Shown: positions 23,302 to 34,412 of the stretch, in pieces
How positions within the stretch are numbered: position 1 is the stretch's first letter
How the letters are laid out: each line of letters begins with the position of its first letter
Source: Purpureocillium takamizusanense
Lineage: Eukaryota; Ascomycota; Sordariomycetes; Hypocreales; Ophiocordycipitaceae
Assembly (NCBI RefSeq): GCF_022605165.1
Contig: NC_063080.1
Coordinates: forward strand, 1 to 64,000
Reading direction: 5' to 3'
DNA length: 64,000 nucleotides
The notes under the pieces: model-generated
What the model was told of the DNA's origin: nothing
Databases searched by the model: none
The model's input: only the letters and a program-made list of their open reading frames with translations
Program-made: the position numbers and the translations under genes

Positions 23302-25581
23302 TCACATCAACCGCGTAGCCCAGACTCCGCGCCCGGCGCTTACGCCGAGCCACTCACCGTAATCAGCATTTGGAAGTTGTGGTACCCAGCCGAGGTTGCC
23401 AACTTCATACTCGCAGTCCCAGCAGGCAACCGGGTTGCGATGGTTGTCTTGCTGCGGCGTCCCATTCACGGGCGGGCCGCCCACCGATGAGTTCGACGAT
23501 AAGAGGTCCCATATCAGAACCTGGCAATCGTCGCCTCCAGACGCAAGCGTGCCTCGTCGCAGCGGTGACCACTCGAGGCAGTTGATGGAATTTGTATGCC
23601 CACGCAGCTCGAGGAGCGCTTGGCCAGGCTGTCTGACATCCAGGATGCGAATGATATTGGAGTCCTGCGCAAACGTCGCCAATAGATGGGTATCGTGAGG
23701 GGACGTGGCCAGGCGTAGCAATGGCGGAGGCGTCGTCATGGACTGCTGTGCTGTCGTCGGGCTTACCCGTCCGGCGTTCTCTGCCAAGCAAGATGTGGTT
23801 AGTGCGCGGGTTCCCCAAGGCTCATAGGCGAGGGCATACCTCTGTCCTCCTTGCCAGTGGGCTCGTAGATGATGGTTGAGTGCTCCAAGCTGCGCAAGTC
23901 AAACATCCGGACACTGCCATCCTGACCGCAGCTGACGAACACATCGACACTGTTTGCGCAGAAACGCACGTCGTAAACCTCCTTGTCGTGCGCGATGAGC
24001 TGCGTCTTGGCTGTAAGTGAAGGGATATCCCAGATGGTGCAGGTCGTGTCGATGCTGGACGTAATGATCAAGCTCGGCGAGACCGTGTTCCAGTCGAGAG
24101 ATGTGAGTGGAGCAGTGTGGTCTGGTGTCTTGGAGTTGGAGAGCAGAGCGAGGGGAGTCAGCTTGGTGATTGCGGCGTCCCGCGACGCGCGGGTGATGTT
24201 GTTGCCCGGATTTGCTGGAGTCTCTGAAGGTAGTGACCACAGCCGGAGATGATCGCCAGAGGTGGCAAGGAGGTCAGTGGATTGCTTTTGGGAGGAAGGG
24301 GGCTCCCATAGAAGACGGGTGACGGGATACGAATGCGTCGCCTCAGCCACCTTGTTGAACTCGAGACTATACTTGGACGCGCCCGGTGTGTATACCTCCG
24401 GCGGAGCTTGAACAACCTGGCTGTCGAGGATCTGAATCTGGACCGGGGGTCAGAAGAGCGAGGGGCGGCTAGAGAAAGGAGCCGGAACTCACAAAGTTGT
24501 GGCCGTCCTCGAGGTAGCTGCCGACGGCAAGCTTGCCGGCGCCATTGCCCTGGGGCCGCCACTTGCACCAGTCGAAGGCATATACGGCCCAGGGAGCCAG
24601 ATAGTTGCTGGGCCCGGGCTGGGCGTTGACCAGGTCATGGCCCATAGACCCGGGGCCGCCGTCCGACATGCTCGAATCGGCGCGTGGCCGGATGTCGGCG
24701 AGACCAAGCGGCGTGTTGGAGAAGTTGCGCTGAGAGCCCGGGGCATTGTATTTCGCAGCGTCGCCGGGGGACATGAACTGCGATGAGGAGCCACCAGGCG
24801 TGGTGGGCGTGTAGGCATGGTACGAGGCAGACGGCGGCGTGTCGTAGGCGGCCGCGGCTGGGCTGGAGCGGGAGTAGGAGTGAGAGTGCGGCATGACTAG
24901 GGATGGCTTCGATGGAGCCTGCTGGTGGTAGTCGTGCGAGGAGACTGGCTGCGAGGACGACGACGCGGGCGCGGCGGCCGAGGGCGGAGGCAGGGAGCCG
25001 TGCATGGTGGGCGCCGCATTGGGCGACATTGCGGGTTGGCGCGACATGCCGCCAGGCTGGAGGATGTTGGGCACGGAGAAGCTCGCGGGGCTCTGCGAGT
25101 GGTGGTGGTGCTGGCCGTAGGCGCTGGCAGGCGCGGGAGGCTGGTCAAGCTTGATGTGCGGCGCGTAGTCGCGCGACGAGGCCGACGACGATGCCATCTG
25201 ATGCTGCGGTTGGCCGGCGTGGGGGCTGGACGCCGTGGTGGTGGTGCTGTTCGCGGGTGCCGCAGACATGTGCAGCTCGTCCTGCCTGCCCCCGTCAGCG
25301 GGCGTTGCAACAGCAGCCACCGTCGTCGCCGCGCTAACGCCAGCTGGAACGACTGACGCCGGGGCGGCTGAGACGCCGAGAGCAGATGCAGCAGCAGGGA
25401 GGTGAGGAGGGCCAGCAGCCGCAGCGCTGCCACCTGCACTGGCACCAGCACCACCGCCGCCGGCGCCGGCGCCACTGTACTGGAACGCGGCGCCCCCGTG
25501 AGCACCTCCACCCCCAGGGGCACCGCCAGGCGCAGCTCCCACCGGCCGTCGCGCCAGGGACTGCTGTTGTGATTGGCTCAT
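23302..25581 (-). CDS. WD40 protein of the WDR68/DCAF7 (HAN11) family
   Basis: The protein has 721 residues from exons 25581-24493, 24437-23840 and 23780-23302 (introns 55 and 59 nt). The core begins PWAVYAFDWCKWRPQ and includes LAVGSYLEDGHNF, LLWEPPSS, LTSLDWNTVSPSLIITSSID, VYDVRFCAN and HTNSINCLEWSP: WD repeats in the order typical of WDR68. In animals and plants this scaffold binds DYRK kinases and transcription factors and acts as a Cul4-DDB1 substrate receptor. The first 330 or so residues are low-complexity Ala/Gly/Ser/Pro/Gln/His, absent from the roughly 340-residue animal proteins. A GTGAGT donor near the end is left unspliced because the read-through tail (EWLGVSAGRGVWATRL) is family-like. 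It shares an upstream region with the plus-strand gene at 26533. Confidence 0.85.
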
Positions 25582-26532
25582 GGATGGCAGCGTCGTTGTC
25601 TCCGAGTCGCGCTGGCAGACGACTGCGTCCCTGCTGCTCGTCCACGCACGCGCGCGCGGGAGGTCGTCGAGCCAAGGGGCGAGGAGAGCCGGGTTCCAGT
25701 GTCACGCCAACCTGGAATGCCTCGAGAACCTTGCGGTCCGCCACCACACTCTTCGGCGTGCACCGTGGCTGCGGGCTCAACGGCGCGCAGGGTCCCCGCC
25801 TCGTGCCCGGCTGGCGGCGAGCAAGACAGCGTCGAGTCAGGGCTGGCGATGCTGGGCTGCGTCACTGTGTGAGTCGGCCGGAAGCCCCTTTCGGCGCACC
25901 CGTCGCCAATGTGGATGGCGTGGAGGACAACTCGTGTCTAGGATGGTCGGTTGGTTGTGGGTTGAAGCTCTGCGATAAATCTACCACGTGTAGCGCAGCG
26001 TTCGAGGCAGCGGCACATCATGTCATTCTCAAATCTTACCTAAAAGATGGGCAGGGGATAGGTGTCGTAGCGCCGCTGTGCAGGCAAGGTTAGTAGTGCC
26101 TGGGCGTCTGCGTTGCGGGCAGCCATCAAAAGAGGTGCCTTAGGTATAGGTACCTACCAGGTGGTACCTCAGGGAACTACCTACCTAAGGTACCTCTAAC
26201 TAACAGGTGGTACTCACCTTGGATACTACCTGTACCTCTAACAAGCCGTCCCTCTCCCAAGAGCTGTCTTGCATGGGTCACGCCCGCAACTACAGACTAC
26301 AGTAGCATCGTATCACACCACCTCGGCCATCGTACATGCGAGCCTGGAAAGCGTCCTCGTGTACGCATGTACGTGACCCCTGAGGAGTACCTCATCGGGC
26401 CCGTTTCAGTTACGACGACGTCACCGCTTCCGCCGCTGATGCGATGCCCAGGAGTGCAGGGCTACGTCTCGCGTCGACAGAACCATACCGGGCCTGCCTC
26501 GTTATCGTTGCACCAGCATCCACTGCTTCGCC
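25582..26532. promoter_or_regulatory. Divergent promoter with a GGTACC/TACCT motif cluster
   Basis: About 950 bases between divergent genes. Bases 26135-26245 hold a dense cluster of short palindromes and related units: GGTACC three times, CTACCTACCTAAGG, CAGGTGGTAC and TACCTCTAACTAAC. Related CCTAGGTAGG motifs recur in other intergenic parts of the window. Function unknown. Confidence 0.55.
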
Positions 26533-28452
26533 ATGGCCCCGTCGTCCCAGCGCAGGTCCGAACCGCTAGGCGGCGTCGGAAGCCAATCCTCGAGAGCGTC
26601 GCAGAGACACTCCTCAAGGGGGCCGCCAAGCGAGTACCAACTCGACGAACTCGATCCTCAGCCTTACGATGCCGCTCCAGCTTTCGATATCGAGCCGCCG
26701 CAACCTCGTCTTCGAAAGCACGCCGCCCTGGGTATGGACCGGGAGGCATCACCGAGCTCTTGGCTCGACAGACCGAGCTCGTCGGGCTCGTCGTCCAAGC
26801 TCGCGAATTCTCCCGCAATGTTTGCCGGCCCTCCACCACCTATCGCTGCCTCGAGGCTCTTGGCCAACAGACCCGGCACCTCCAGATCGAGACACGATGG
26901 CAACCGGCAGCACCAAAGCTTTGTGGCCACTGGTCGCGCGACAGTAAGCAGTGTCCTGTTTGGTCAAGGGCCAAATTCCCCGGCTCAAAACGCAGACTCG
27001 GCGTGGCGGGCCTTGCATCGCCGAGAACAAGCCCTGGAGCTAGATGTGCAGCACCTTCTCGATCTGCAGGCCGCGGGTTTGCTCGCGGGTACGGCTGAAA
27101 CACTCGACGTGACTTCCAACAGCGATGCAGACGGACACAGCGATGCCGGGAGCAGTACTCCCACCGGCACCTTCTATTCCACCGCCAGTTCCAGGTCCAG
27201 GATGCCAAAAAGTCTATATCTGCCGCCTCGAGCCACTTCAGAAGGGAATGTGATCCCGGTCCGGCAACCGGCGAAAGCCCGTTCGGTTGGCCTTCGGGGT
27301 GCGAGAAGTGGACTGCGCAAATCTATGCAGGCACTTGCAGACTTGAAAGGAGAGGAGGAGACCCACATCGATACTGCTCTTTCAGCCAGAAGCCTAGCTC
27401 TTGCACGTTTGAACAAGTTGAGAACCACGCGAGCCGGCATATTCGACGAGCTACAGGTCCTCGAAGGCGACGAGGAAGAGCCACTCGGGAAGGAACTTCG
27501 AGACCTCGAGAAGAAGCATGACGTGCTGGATGGCGACATTCGCGCGCTCGAGGAGAAGCTAGTAGGAATGCGAAACCGGCGTCGTTGGCTACGCGACCAA
27601 ATGAAAGAAGTCAGGAGCAAGAGAGACGCTGGTCTCAGCGGCTATCGAGGCGCACTGGGAGATGTAGATGGCAAGGTCAGGGAACTGATGCGTGCCCCTC
27701 CCGTGCTGCCACTGGACGGCGACATGGTCGGCCACGGTGCACCCTCCTCAACCGGAGGCCATGAGTTCATGCGGCTGATCCCAGAGCGACGAACGATGGA
27801 CATGGCGGAGGCGTGGTGGGAAGCGGAGAGGATCCTTTTGGAAAGGCGAAAGGCGCAGGTCCATCAAGAGAGGCTGGCTCTGGAGGCTGGCGGTGCTACA
27901 TGGTACGAGGTCATGACCCTGGTGTCGGACTTTGAGTCGAGCCTACGTGGCATTCTGAGATGCGGGACAGATCCCTCGGCGCTGCCCTCGTCTAAGGGCA
28001 AGGAGAAGCAGCCGTCCAAGGAGGACATGATTCTTGGCCAGCTTCCGCGAATGGATGGGATTGTATCCGAACTCGAGCAACGAGCAAACCTAGCAGAGCG
28101 CAATGGGTGGAACCTTCTGATCTGCGCTATTGGAGCCGAATTGGAGGCGTTTCGGGAGGCCTACAGCATGCTCAGGGCTCTGGTCGACATTGACGGCGAA
28201 CCACCACCTCACGATCTCTACGAGCGCGACGCGGCAGCTGAAGAGCACCGACTGACGGATGGCGGCAGCCTTGCTAGGCAAGAGAGCGACGACGAAGTCC
28301 CAGCAGATCTCTTAGTTTCGCCATCGGATCAAAGCGGCCCTCCGTCGTTCGATGGCCATGGTAGCGACGCCCACGGCCCCCCGTCGCAGAGAGTGGACAG
28401 CGAGAATGAGGTGCCGCCCGAATTTCTGGCCGAGCATGATAGGCGCGACTAA
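26533..28452 (+). CDS. Coiled-coil protein, possibly Atg28-like
   Basis: Single exon, 639 residues, with an ideal start context (GCCATGG). The N-terminal 150 residues are Ser/Pro-rich and disordered. A conserved-looking segment RREQALELDVQHLLDLQAAG (about 164-183) comes next, then a second disordered stretch. Residues about 255-385 form a charged coiled coil (ELRDLEKKHDVLDGDIRALE). The remainder is helical, with an acidic tail. This layout and the LLDLQAAGLL-type motif recall the filamentous-fungal proteins annotated as autophagy-related Atg28, which act in selective autophagy of peroxisomes. That identity is from memory and could be wrong; the coding assignment itself is solid. Confidence 0.8.
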   Translation: MAPSSQRRSEPLGGVGSQSSRASQRHSSRGPPSEYQLDELDPQPYDAAPAFDIEPPQPRLRKHAALGMDREASPSSWLDRPSSSGSSSKLANSPAMFAGPPPPIAASRLLANRPGTSRSRHDGNRQHQSFVATGRATVSSVLFGQGPNSPAQNADSAWRALHRREQALELDVQHLLDLQAAGLLAGTAETLDVTSNSDADGHSDAGSSTPTGTFYSTASSRSRMPKSLYLPPRATSEGNVIPVRQPAKARSVGLRGARSGLRKSMQALADLKGEEETHIDTALSARSLALARLNKLRTTRAGIFDELQVLEGDEEEPLGKELRDLEKKHDVLDGDIRALEEKLVGMRNRRRWLRDQMKEVRSKRDAGLSGYRGALGDVDGKVRELMRAPPVLPLDGDMVGHGAPSSTGGHEFMRLIPERRTMDMAEAWWEAERILLERRKAQVHQERLALEAGGATWYEVMTLVSDFESSLRGILRCGTDPSALPSSKGKEKQPSKEDMILGQLPRMDGIVSELEQRANLAERNGWNLLICAIGAELEAFREAYSMLRALVDIDGEPPPHDLYERDAAAEEHRLTDGGSLARQESDDEVPADLLVSPSDQSGPPSFDGHGSDAHGPPSQRVDSENEVPPEFLAEHDRRD

Positions 28453-28960
28453 TGTGAACCGCCACGCAACGATGAGATGACCATGTACTAACGACTCGGC
28501 CGGGCTTGAGCACTTAGCATGAAAGCATGCGAGCGATTGAATACCATATCGACATGTCTTGCCTCTTTATCATGAATTGCCTGCCAACAGCTGCGGTGTG
28601 AGAAACGTGCGGGGGACCTTTGGGGTCCCATATAGAGTCACCTCTATGCTTCGCACAGAGCAGAAGAGCGCGTGCACTGGCTACGTAGCATCATCCATGG
28701 ATTTAGAAACTCGTCTTGACTGACTAACCACTAACGTTCATTATGTCAATAGTATTAGTGAATTCGCCCAAAGCTACCTAGGTAGGTATGTAGCATCTTG
28801 CGCTTGCCGGGAAACGCAGGCGGGCAGCGAGTCACGGGTAACCTCGGCTATGAGCCGGTTGTGGGGATGGCACGGCAGCAGACCCCGACGCGACCAGCAA
28901 CGGGTTTCGAAATTCGCCAGACGCCCCCGAGCCCCCTTTCGTCATGAGGTAATGAGTTGA
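28453..28960. other. Intergenic spacer with a CCTAGGTAGG motif
   Basis: 3' flank of the coiled-coil gene. ACCTAGGTAGGTATG occurs at about 28777-28791. No gene seen, unless an upstream exon of the possible small gene at 28961 lies here. Confidence 0.5.
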
Positions 28961-29224
28961 TTTTTGACGACGAGATTGACCAAAAAATCGACAACGGCGG
29001 CCCCGCGAGCCCACGAACCAGTCCCAAAACGCCCCAGTAAAGACGCACACGATGCTGAGCTCGGCACTCCCTTTGCGAGGGGCCCTACGAGCATGACGTC
29101 TCCAACAGCACCCGACGCGGATATTTCCGCACGACTATTCCGACGAGCCGCAGCGAGCACGAATCGAGACACAGCGTACAGCGATGAGAAGGAGGGAGGA
29201 GGTTCGACGACGTGGAGGAAGTAG
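28961..29224 (+). CDS. Possible small basic protein (3' exon only)
   Basis: An open stretch of 87 codons reads like a real hydrophilic protein (AHEPVPKRPSKDAHDAEL, PTSMTSPTAPDADISAR, ending GGGSTTWRK) but has only TTG at its start, directly after an in-frame TGA. A plausible model has an acceptor at 28974 and an upstream start exon, but the obvious donor (ATGAG followed by GTAATG at 28947) would give an intron of only about 27 nt, too short to trust. It converges on the DUF1748 gene with a 53-base gap. No family recognised. Confidence 0.35.
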   Translation, partial: FLTTRLTKKSTTAAPRAHEPVPKRPSKDAHDAELGTPFARGPTSMTSPTAPDADISARLFRRAAASTNRDTAYSDEKEGGGSTTWRK

Positions 29225-29277
29225 CGGTCCAACCCAGATGCGGACCCCAGAAGCTGCGAAAGCTGCGACGATGCTCC

Positions 29278-29897
29278 TCATCGGGTGCGCTCAAAGAAGC
29301 CGCTGGAGCCGGCGATGGCGACCGACTGATCCATGACCCACTCGCCAACTCCTAAGTACTTGTCAATCCATTTCGAGACTTCCTTGTTGTCGCCGGCGAC
29401 TTTGTCGGTCTTGAAACTGGGCCTAGGACATCCCGCAGCATGGGCACGTGTCAGTCGCATTCGCCGGCAAGCATCTCGAGCGCGGGGGCCATGGAGGGCA
29501 GGATCAGGATGTATACTCACGTCAGGCCCGTTGAGCGCTTCATCCCTGCGAGAAACGCAGAAACTGAACGGAACACGGGTTAGCATCGATTCCAAGGCCC
29601 CTTCGACTTCGACCTCGACCTCGACCTCGACCTTCACATAGGGCGGGGTGGCACAGCACATACTGAGAACGGCATCGAAAGCGTAGTGCGTCAGTCGTCC
29701 AACCTTTGACCAGAGCCCCAACGTCAGCAGGTTGAGGAGCTACAAAAGGACTTCTTAGACGATGTTGCGCCTAGAGCAGCGGGTGTGCCACTTTGCTTTG
29801 GCAGGATCCGGGCACGCGGCGTGCGCAACCACGACGCCGGGCCGGAGCTCCTGGATAGCTCGCGGCGAGGGGGGAACATGAGCGCACGTACCACCAT
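29278..29897 (-). CDS. DUF1748 family small mitochondrial protein
   Basis: The four exons are 29897-29892, 29703-29664, 29563-29521 and 29422-29278; they encode 77 residues. The joined protein begins MVVGRLTHYAFDAVL, continues ISAFLAGMKRSTGLTP and ends YLGVGEWVMDQSVAIAGSSG with FFERTR: the full DUF1748 pattern of one hydrophobic N-terminal segment and a conserved LGVGEWV tail. The budding-yeast relative is, as I recall, the small mitochondrial protein Ykl018c-a; its role is unknown. The first exon is only ATG-GTG, inferred because no other in-frame ATG exists and the GTACGT donor and CAAAG acceptor (188-nt intron) restore the start. The second intron carries a CGACCT-type hexamer repeat. Confidence 0.85.
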
Positions 29898-32344
29898 GGT
29901 GACCGGATAAAGGATCGGTAGCAGGGGAAAAATCGAGGTCGAAGTCGCAGCCGGAGCGGTTGCGGGTCGCTGCGGCGATGTTGGATGTCGTCAGTCGGTG
30001 CGTGGTCGGAGAGAGCTGAGGTGTGACGACGATGGGCGCAGAGCAAGGTGTTAGTGCCCCAAAGGATGGGCATCAGCTGCCACAGGCGCCGTTGCCCAGC
30101 CACGGTCCCCCCCCTTCTTGGTACCTAGGTACTACCTCCGTGACAGTGGAGTGGGCTGACAAGGGCGCGCAGCATGAGAGGTACAGTACGACATCACGTG
30201 ACGGAGGCACTTGAGAGCCAATTCTGACTCAGCGACGGGGACTCGGGGTCTCTGAGCCACACGGGCACTGTGGCTGTCGCGCCTGGCCCTGGGTTAGGTA
30301 AGATGCCGCTTTACTAAAGCACTGGCGCCACCGTCTGGCCGCGCACCACAGCGCACCAGAACACCAAACCATCCGCATCGGAACCCACTACTACCCGCAC
30401 CGGAGCGCAGCAGTGGGCCCCGTCAGGAAAGACCGAACATTGCCCGATCCATGACGGCGCGTCCACGGGCGTCAGCAGCAAATGGCGCGACACTCGGGGC
30501 AATTCAGCCGACGTCAGGCAATTGCTGCGGCTTCGCTGCCCGCCGCCAGACATGGACCATTGCTCTCGGCACCCGAATCCAATGTCGACTCGCTATCTGG
30601 CGCACGACGCAGGGACTTGGCGCGGTGCCCGGGGCCAGGGTCCTGGGGCACCGGCGCAAGGGACACAGCACGGGGCCCGTCGACTAATCTGGGATCCATA
30701 TCCATCCATGCCGTGTGGTGCTCGCATTGGATTGGGTCCGTTTTGTTGAGAGATGGCCGAAACGGAGCTCCCTCTATCTGCAGGATCGGGGGTGCGCGCG
30801 GACGGCGCAAACACTGCAGTGCAGTGCAGCGCATCTCGGTGGCGGGCCGTTCGACCACCTCCCAGCAAATCCCGCAGCGCAGCGTCGACACGGGTCAAGA
30901 CGTGCGTGAGGAGGGTAATGATTGTGACTTTTATTAGCTTCTGATGAGACGGGCACTGCAGTTGTTGAACGAGTCAGTCGGATACCGGGCCGACTGCGTT
31001 TCCTCGACTGCCGCTGCCGGGTGCTGCCGCTGCTGGACGCGCGCATACGCCGTTTCTGGTGAGTTTCATTTTCCACGTTCCTGCCTGTCTGGTCGCCTTG
31101 TCCAGGCGACGGACGAAACTCGAGTCGTCGTCATCGTTACCACGTCAGTTCGTTGCCATTGGCAAATGAAGTCTGCCTGGACTCGTTTGCTACTGTGTTG
31201 CCTTGCTAGTGGGACAATCATCGCACCGTATCGCGAGCAACCACTAATAACAGTATCCAACGATAACAGACACCACCTATTAGGTATTCATAACTCTTTT
31301 TTTCGGCTTCACCGCATCCGGCCGAACCAGACCAAGCGCCTACGCCAATGGCGGGGCTGATACTATTTTTTTTTTGCCCGTGCTAGTGCTGCCTGCCTGT
31401 AGCAAAGCACCCTGGCAGTTTGGAGTGCACCATCGCGTTGCGCCCCTCTCTGCCCGTCTGCCCCTCCATGTCTCGGTAGGCGGCGATACCTTCTTTTTCA
31501 CCGAATCTCGCGACGAGCACACGGACTGCACTGGCTCAATTACAATACGTGCGAAACCCTTACTACTACTTTAGGTATTAACCACCCCTCGCCAGTGCCT
31601 CTAGCATCAGTTTGTTTGCCCTCCTCTTACGCTGCCCCTCACCCAGGTACTCCTCCAAGCAGCTGCTCTCTTGAGACAAATTTGGCTTGCCCACAGCTCT
31701 CCCTGCCCTGCTCTGCCCCGGGTTCAGAGCCATCGAACGCGTCCAAGTATCTCGGCCGCGCACACAAAGATACAGGTAAGCAATGGTCATTTGAAAGTCA
31801 AGCCAACACCGGTGCCCGAGTATACCTGCCTGGGTAGTGTAGTGCTGCTACTCTTTTGATCCGTCATCGGGCGGACGGGCAGCTCCAGCAGCAGCTCAAA
31901 GCCACCTCAATGAAGAGGTGGGGGGTGCCTTCAGGCCAGCGCAAACCCCACCACTAACACCACTGACACGCCACTGCACCAACATCCATACCTACACCAC
32001 CACTTTTTTCTCACACGCTGCAACCACAACCGCCGCCACCTAGCCCGCCGCCCTGCTTGCTTCCCTGCCTACTGCCCCTCCACAACACCTCAACTCTTTT
32101 CTCCTCCTCTTCTCTTCTCCCCCTCTTCATCTCCCGCTCCCCCGCCAGTCGTCGATCGATTCAGGATACCCGCCGGCGCTGACACCCAATTGACACTCCT
32201 AGAAGCCCTCCCCCTTCCGGATCTGCCGCTTCTTTCGCTTGTCTTGCCTTGCGGTCGCCCTGAGACAAACCACGGCGCCGACCGCCCGCGTTCCCAACCA
32301 CAACACCTTCACGCTCTTCCGCCGCCCTCTCTTCCCTCAGCACC
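29898..32344. promoter_or_regulatory. Long upstream region of pyruvate kinase
   Basis: About 2.4 kb with no convincing gene; several short frames overlap on both strands. The last 350 bases are strongly pyrimidine-rich, with CT runs at 32095-32150, as in promoters and leaders of highly expressed fungal glycolytic genes. ACAGGTAAGC near 31770 could be a donor of a leader intron. GGTACCTAGGTACTACC occurs at about 30120. The opposite end provides the DUF1748 promoter. Confidence 0.5.
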
Positions 32345-34052
32345 ATGGCCGCTCCCAACCCCAACCGCTCGCGCTCATTTAGCATCATGGCCGCGGCGCA
32401 GCAGGATCATCTTGACGTCGGTGGCCGCATCAACTGGCTCGCCTCGCTCAACACGGCGTACAGCCCCGAGCACAACTACCGCCGCTCCTCCATCATCTGC
32501 ACCATCGGGCCCAAGACCAACTCGGTCGAGGCTATCAACCGCCTCCGCGATGCCGGCCTTAACGTTGTCCGCATGAACTTTTCCCACGGCTCGTATGAGT
32601 ACCACCAGTCCGTCATCGACAATGCCCGCAAGGCCGTCGACACCCACCCTGGCCGCCCCGTTGCCATTGCTCTCGACACCAAGGGCCCCGAGATCCGCAC
32701 TGGTAACACCAAGAACGACGAGGATATCCCCATCGCCGTTGGCAAAGTCCTCAACATCACCACCGACGACAAGTATGCCACGTCGTGCGACACTGACAAC
32801 ATGTGAGTCTAGTCCCCTTTGCTCTTCCCGGCAGCTCCTCTGCCCGACGCGCAGACCAGGGTCGCTGACCATCCAACTCGGCAGGTACGTCGACTACAAG
32901 AACATCACAAAGGTGATCCAGCCTGGTCGCATTATCTACGTCGATGATGGCGTCCTCGCCTTCGATGTGCTCGCCATCAAGGACGAAAAGACCATTGAGG
33001 TTCGTGCCCGCAACAACGGCTTCATTTCCTCCCGGAAGGGTGTCAATCTGCCCAACACCGACGTCGATCTGCCTGCCCTCTCCGAGAAGGACAAGGCCGA
33101 CCTCAAGTTCGGTGTTAAGAACAATGTCGACATGGTCTTCGCCTCCTTCATCCGTCGTGCCCAGGACATCAAGGACATCCGCGCCGTTCTCGGCGAGGAG
33201 GGCAAGCAGATCCAGATTATTGCCAAGATCGAGAACCGCCAGGGTCTCAACAACTTCAAGGAGATCCTCGACGAGACCGATGGCGTCATGGTTGCCCGTG
33301 GCGACCTGGGCATCGAGATCCCCGCCGCCGAGGTGTTCGCCGCACAGAAGAAGCTCATTGCCATGTGCAACATTGCCGGCAAGCCCGTCATTTGCGCCAC
33401 GCAGATGCTCGAGTCCATGATTAAGAACCCTCGTCCGACCCGCGCTGAGATCAGCGATGTCGGCAACGCCATCACCGACGGCGCTGACTGCGTGATGCTT
33501 TCGGGCGAGACGGCCAAGGGCAACTACCCCGTCGAGGCCGTGCGCGAGATGCACGAGGCCTGCCTCAAGGCCGAGAACTCCATCCCCTACGTTTCCCACT
33601 TTGAGGAGATGTGCACTCTTGTGAAGCGCCCCGTTCAGACTGTAGAGTCGTGCGCCATGGCTGCGGTTCGCGCCTCGCTTGACCTCGGCGCCGGCGGCAT
33701 CATCGTGCTGTCCACCTCTGGCGAGTCGGCGCGGCTGCTCTCCAAGTACCGCCCGGTGTGCCCCATCTTCATGGTGACGCGCAACGCCACGACGTCGCGC
33801 TTCAGCCACCTGTTCCGAGGCGTCTACCCGTTCCTGTTTCCCGAGGCCAAGCCCGACTTCGAAAAGGTAAACTGGCAGGAGGATGTCGACAGGCGCATCA
33901 AGTGGGCCGTCAACCATGCCCTTGAGCTTGGCACCCTCACCATTGGTGATACCGTTGTCGTGGTCCAGGGATGGAAGGGCGGCATGGGCAACACCAACAC
34001 GCTTCGCATTGTCCGGGCAGACCCCGAACACCTGGGCATCGGCCAGCTGTGA
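32345..34052 (+). CDS. pyk1: Pyruvate kinase
   Basis: The protein has 541 residues from exons 32345-32802 and 32885-34052 (82-nt intron in the B-domain region). It catalyses the last glycolytic step, phosphoenolpyruvate plus ADP to pyruvate plus ATP, in the cytosol. Visible landmarks are [34 protein letters not shown], the active-site region [10 protein letters not shown], the Mg-binding [23 protein letters not shown], and the C-terminal effector loop [15 protein letters not shown] expected for a fructose-1,6-bisphosphate-regulated enzyme. Two in-frame ATGs share an ATGGCC context. The second (32387) would give 527 residues, closer to the usual fungal length; the first has the better CACC leader. 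The long CT-rich upstream region suggests strong expression. Confidence 0.97.
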
Positions 34053-34412
34053 GATGGTTACGACTGTTGGTAAGCTTTCACTGATGCTGCCGCTTGAGCA
34101 TGGTGTCGCCTGGTCGTTGGGACTCAAGGAGACGTCGGTTGTCATAGAGGCTGGGTTGCTACATATTTACGATACGAGGACCGGCACAGCGGGTTTAGAA
34201 TGGCCACGGGCTTGGCTACAGTATGAGTGCGTACGAATTGGTAGCCCGGCAAAAAAAAAGAGGAAAAGATTGATTCAAGCATGAGACAAACCAGTGCTAC
34301 GGGGCCGTTGAAGTGGACAGGGGCTGACATCCATCAGCCACGCGATTGATATTGGCAACTTTCAGCAGGTCTACTATCGTGTCGGTCGGGGCTCCAACCC
34401 CCCAAGCCATGC
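34053..34412. other. Convergent intergenic region (pyruvate kinase / MFS)
   Basis: 3' flanks of two convergent genes. A short A-run at 34250-34258 is the only notable feature. Confidence 0.6.

Noticed and set aside
23302..23345. Possible terminal intron in the WD40 gene (GTGAGT near 23357)
   Set aside because: The unspliced tail matches the expected family C-terminus and ends cleanly, so splicing would remove conserved sequence.
30482..31360. Overlapping plus-strand frames of 138-151 codons upstream of pyruvate kinase
   Set aside because: No family-like sequence, no consistent start context or introns, and they overlap minus-strand frames of equal length.
32757..34145. Minus-strand 462-codon frame across pyruvate kinase
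   Set aside because: It is an antisense shadow of the highly codon-biased pyruvate kinase gene and reads as low-complexity Val/Leu/Gly text.
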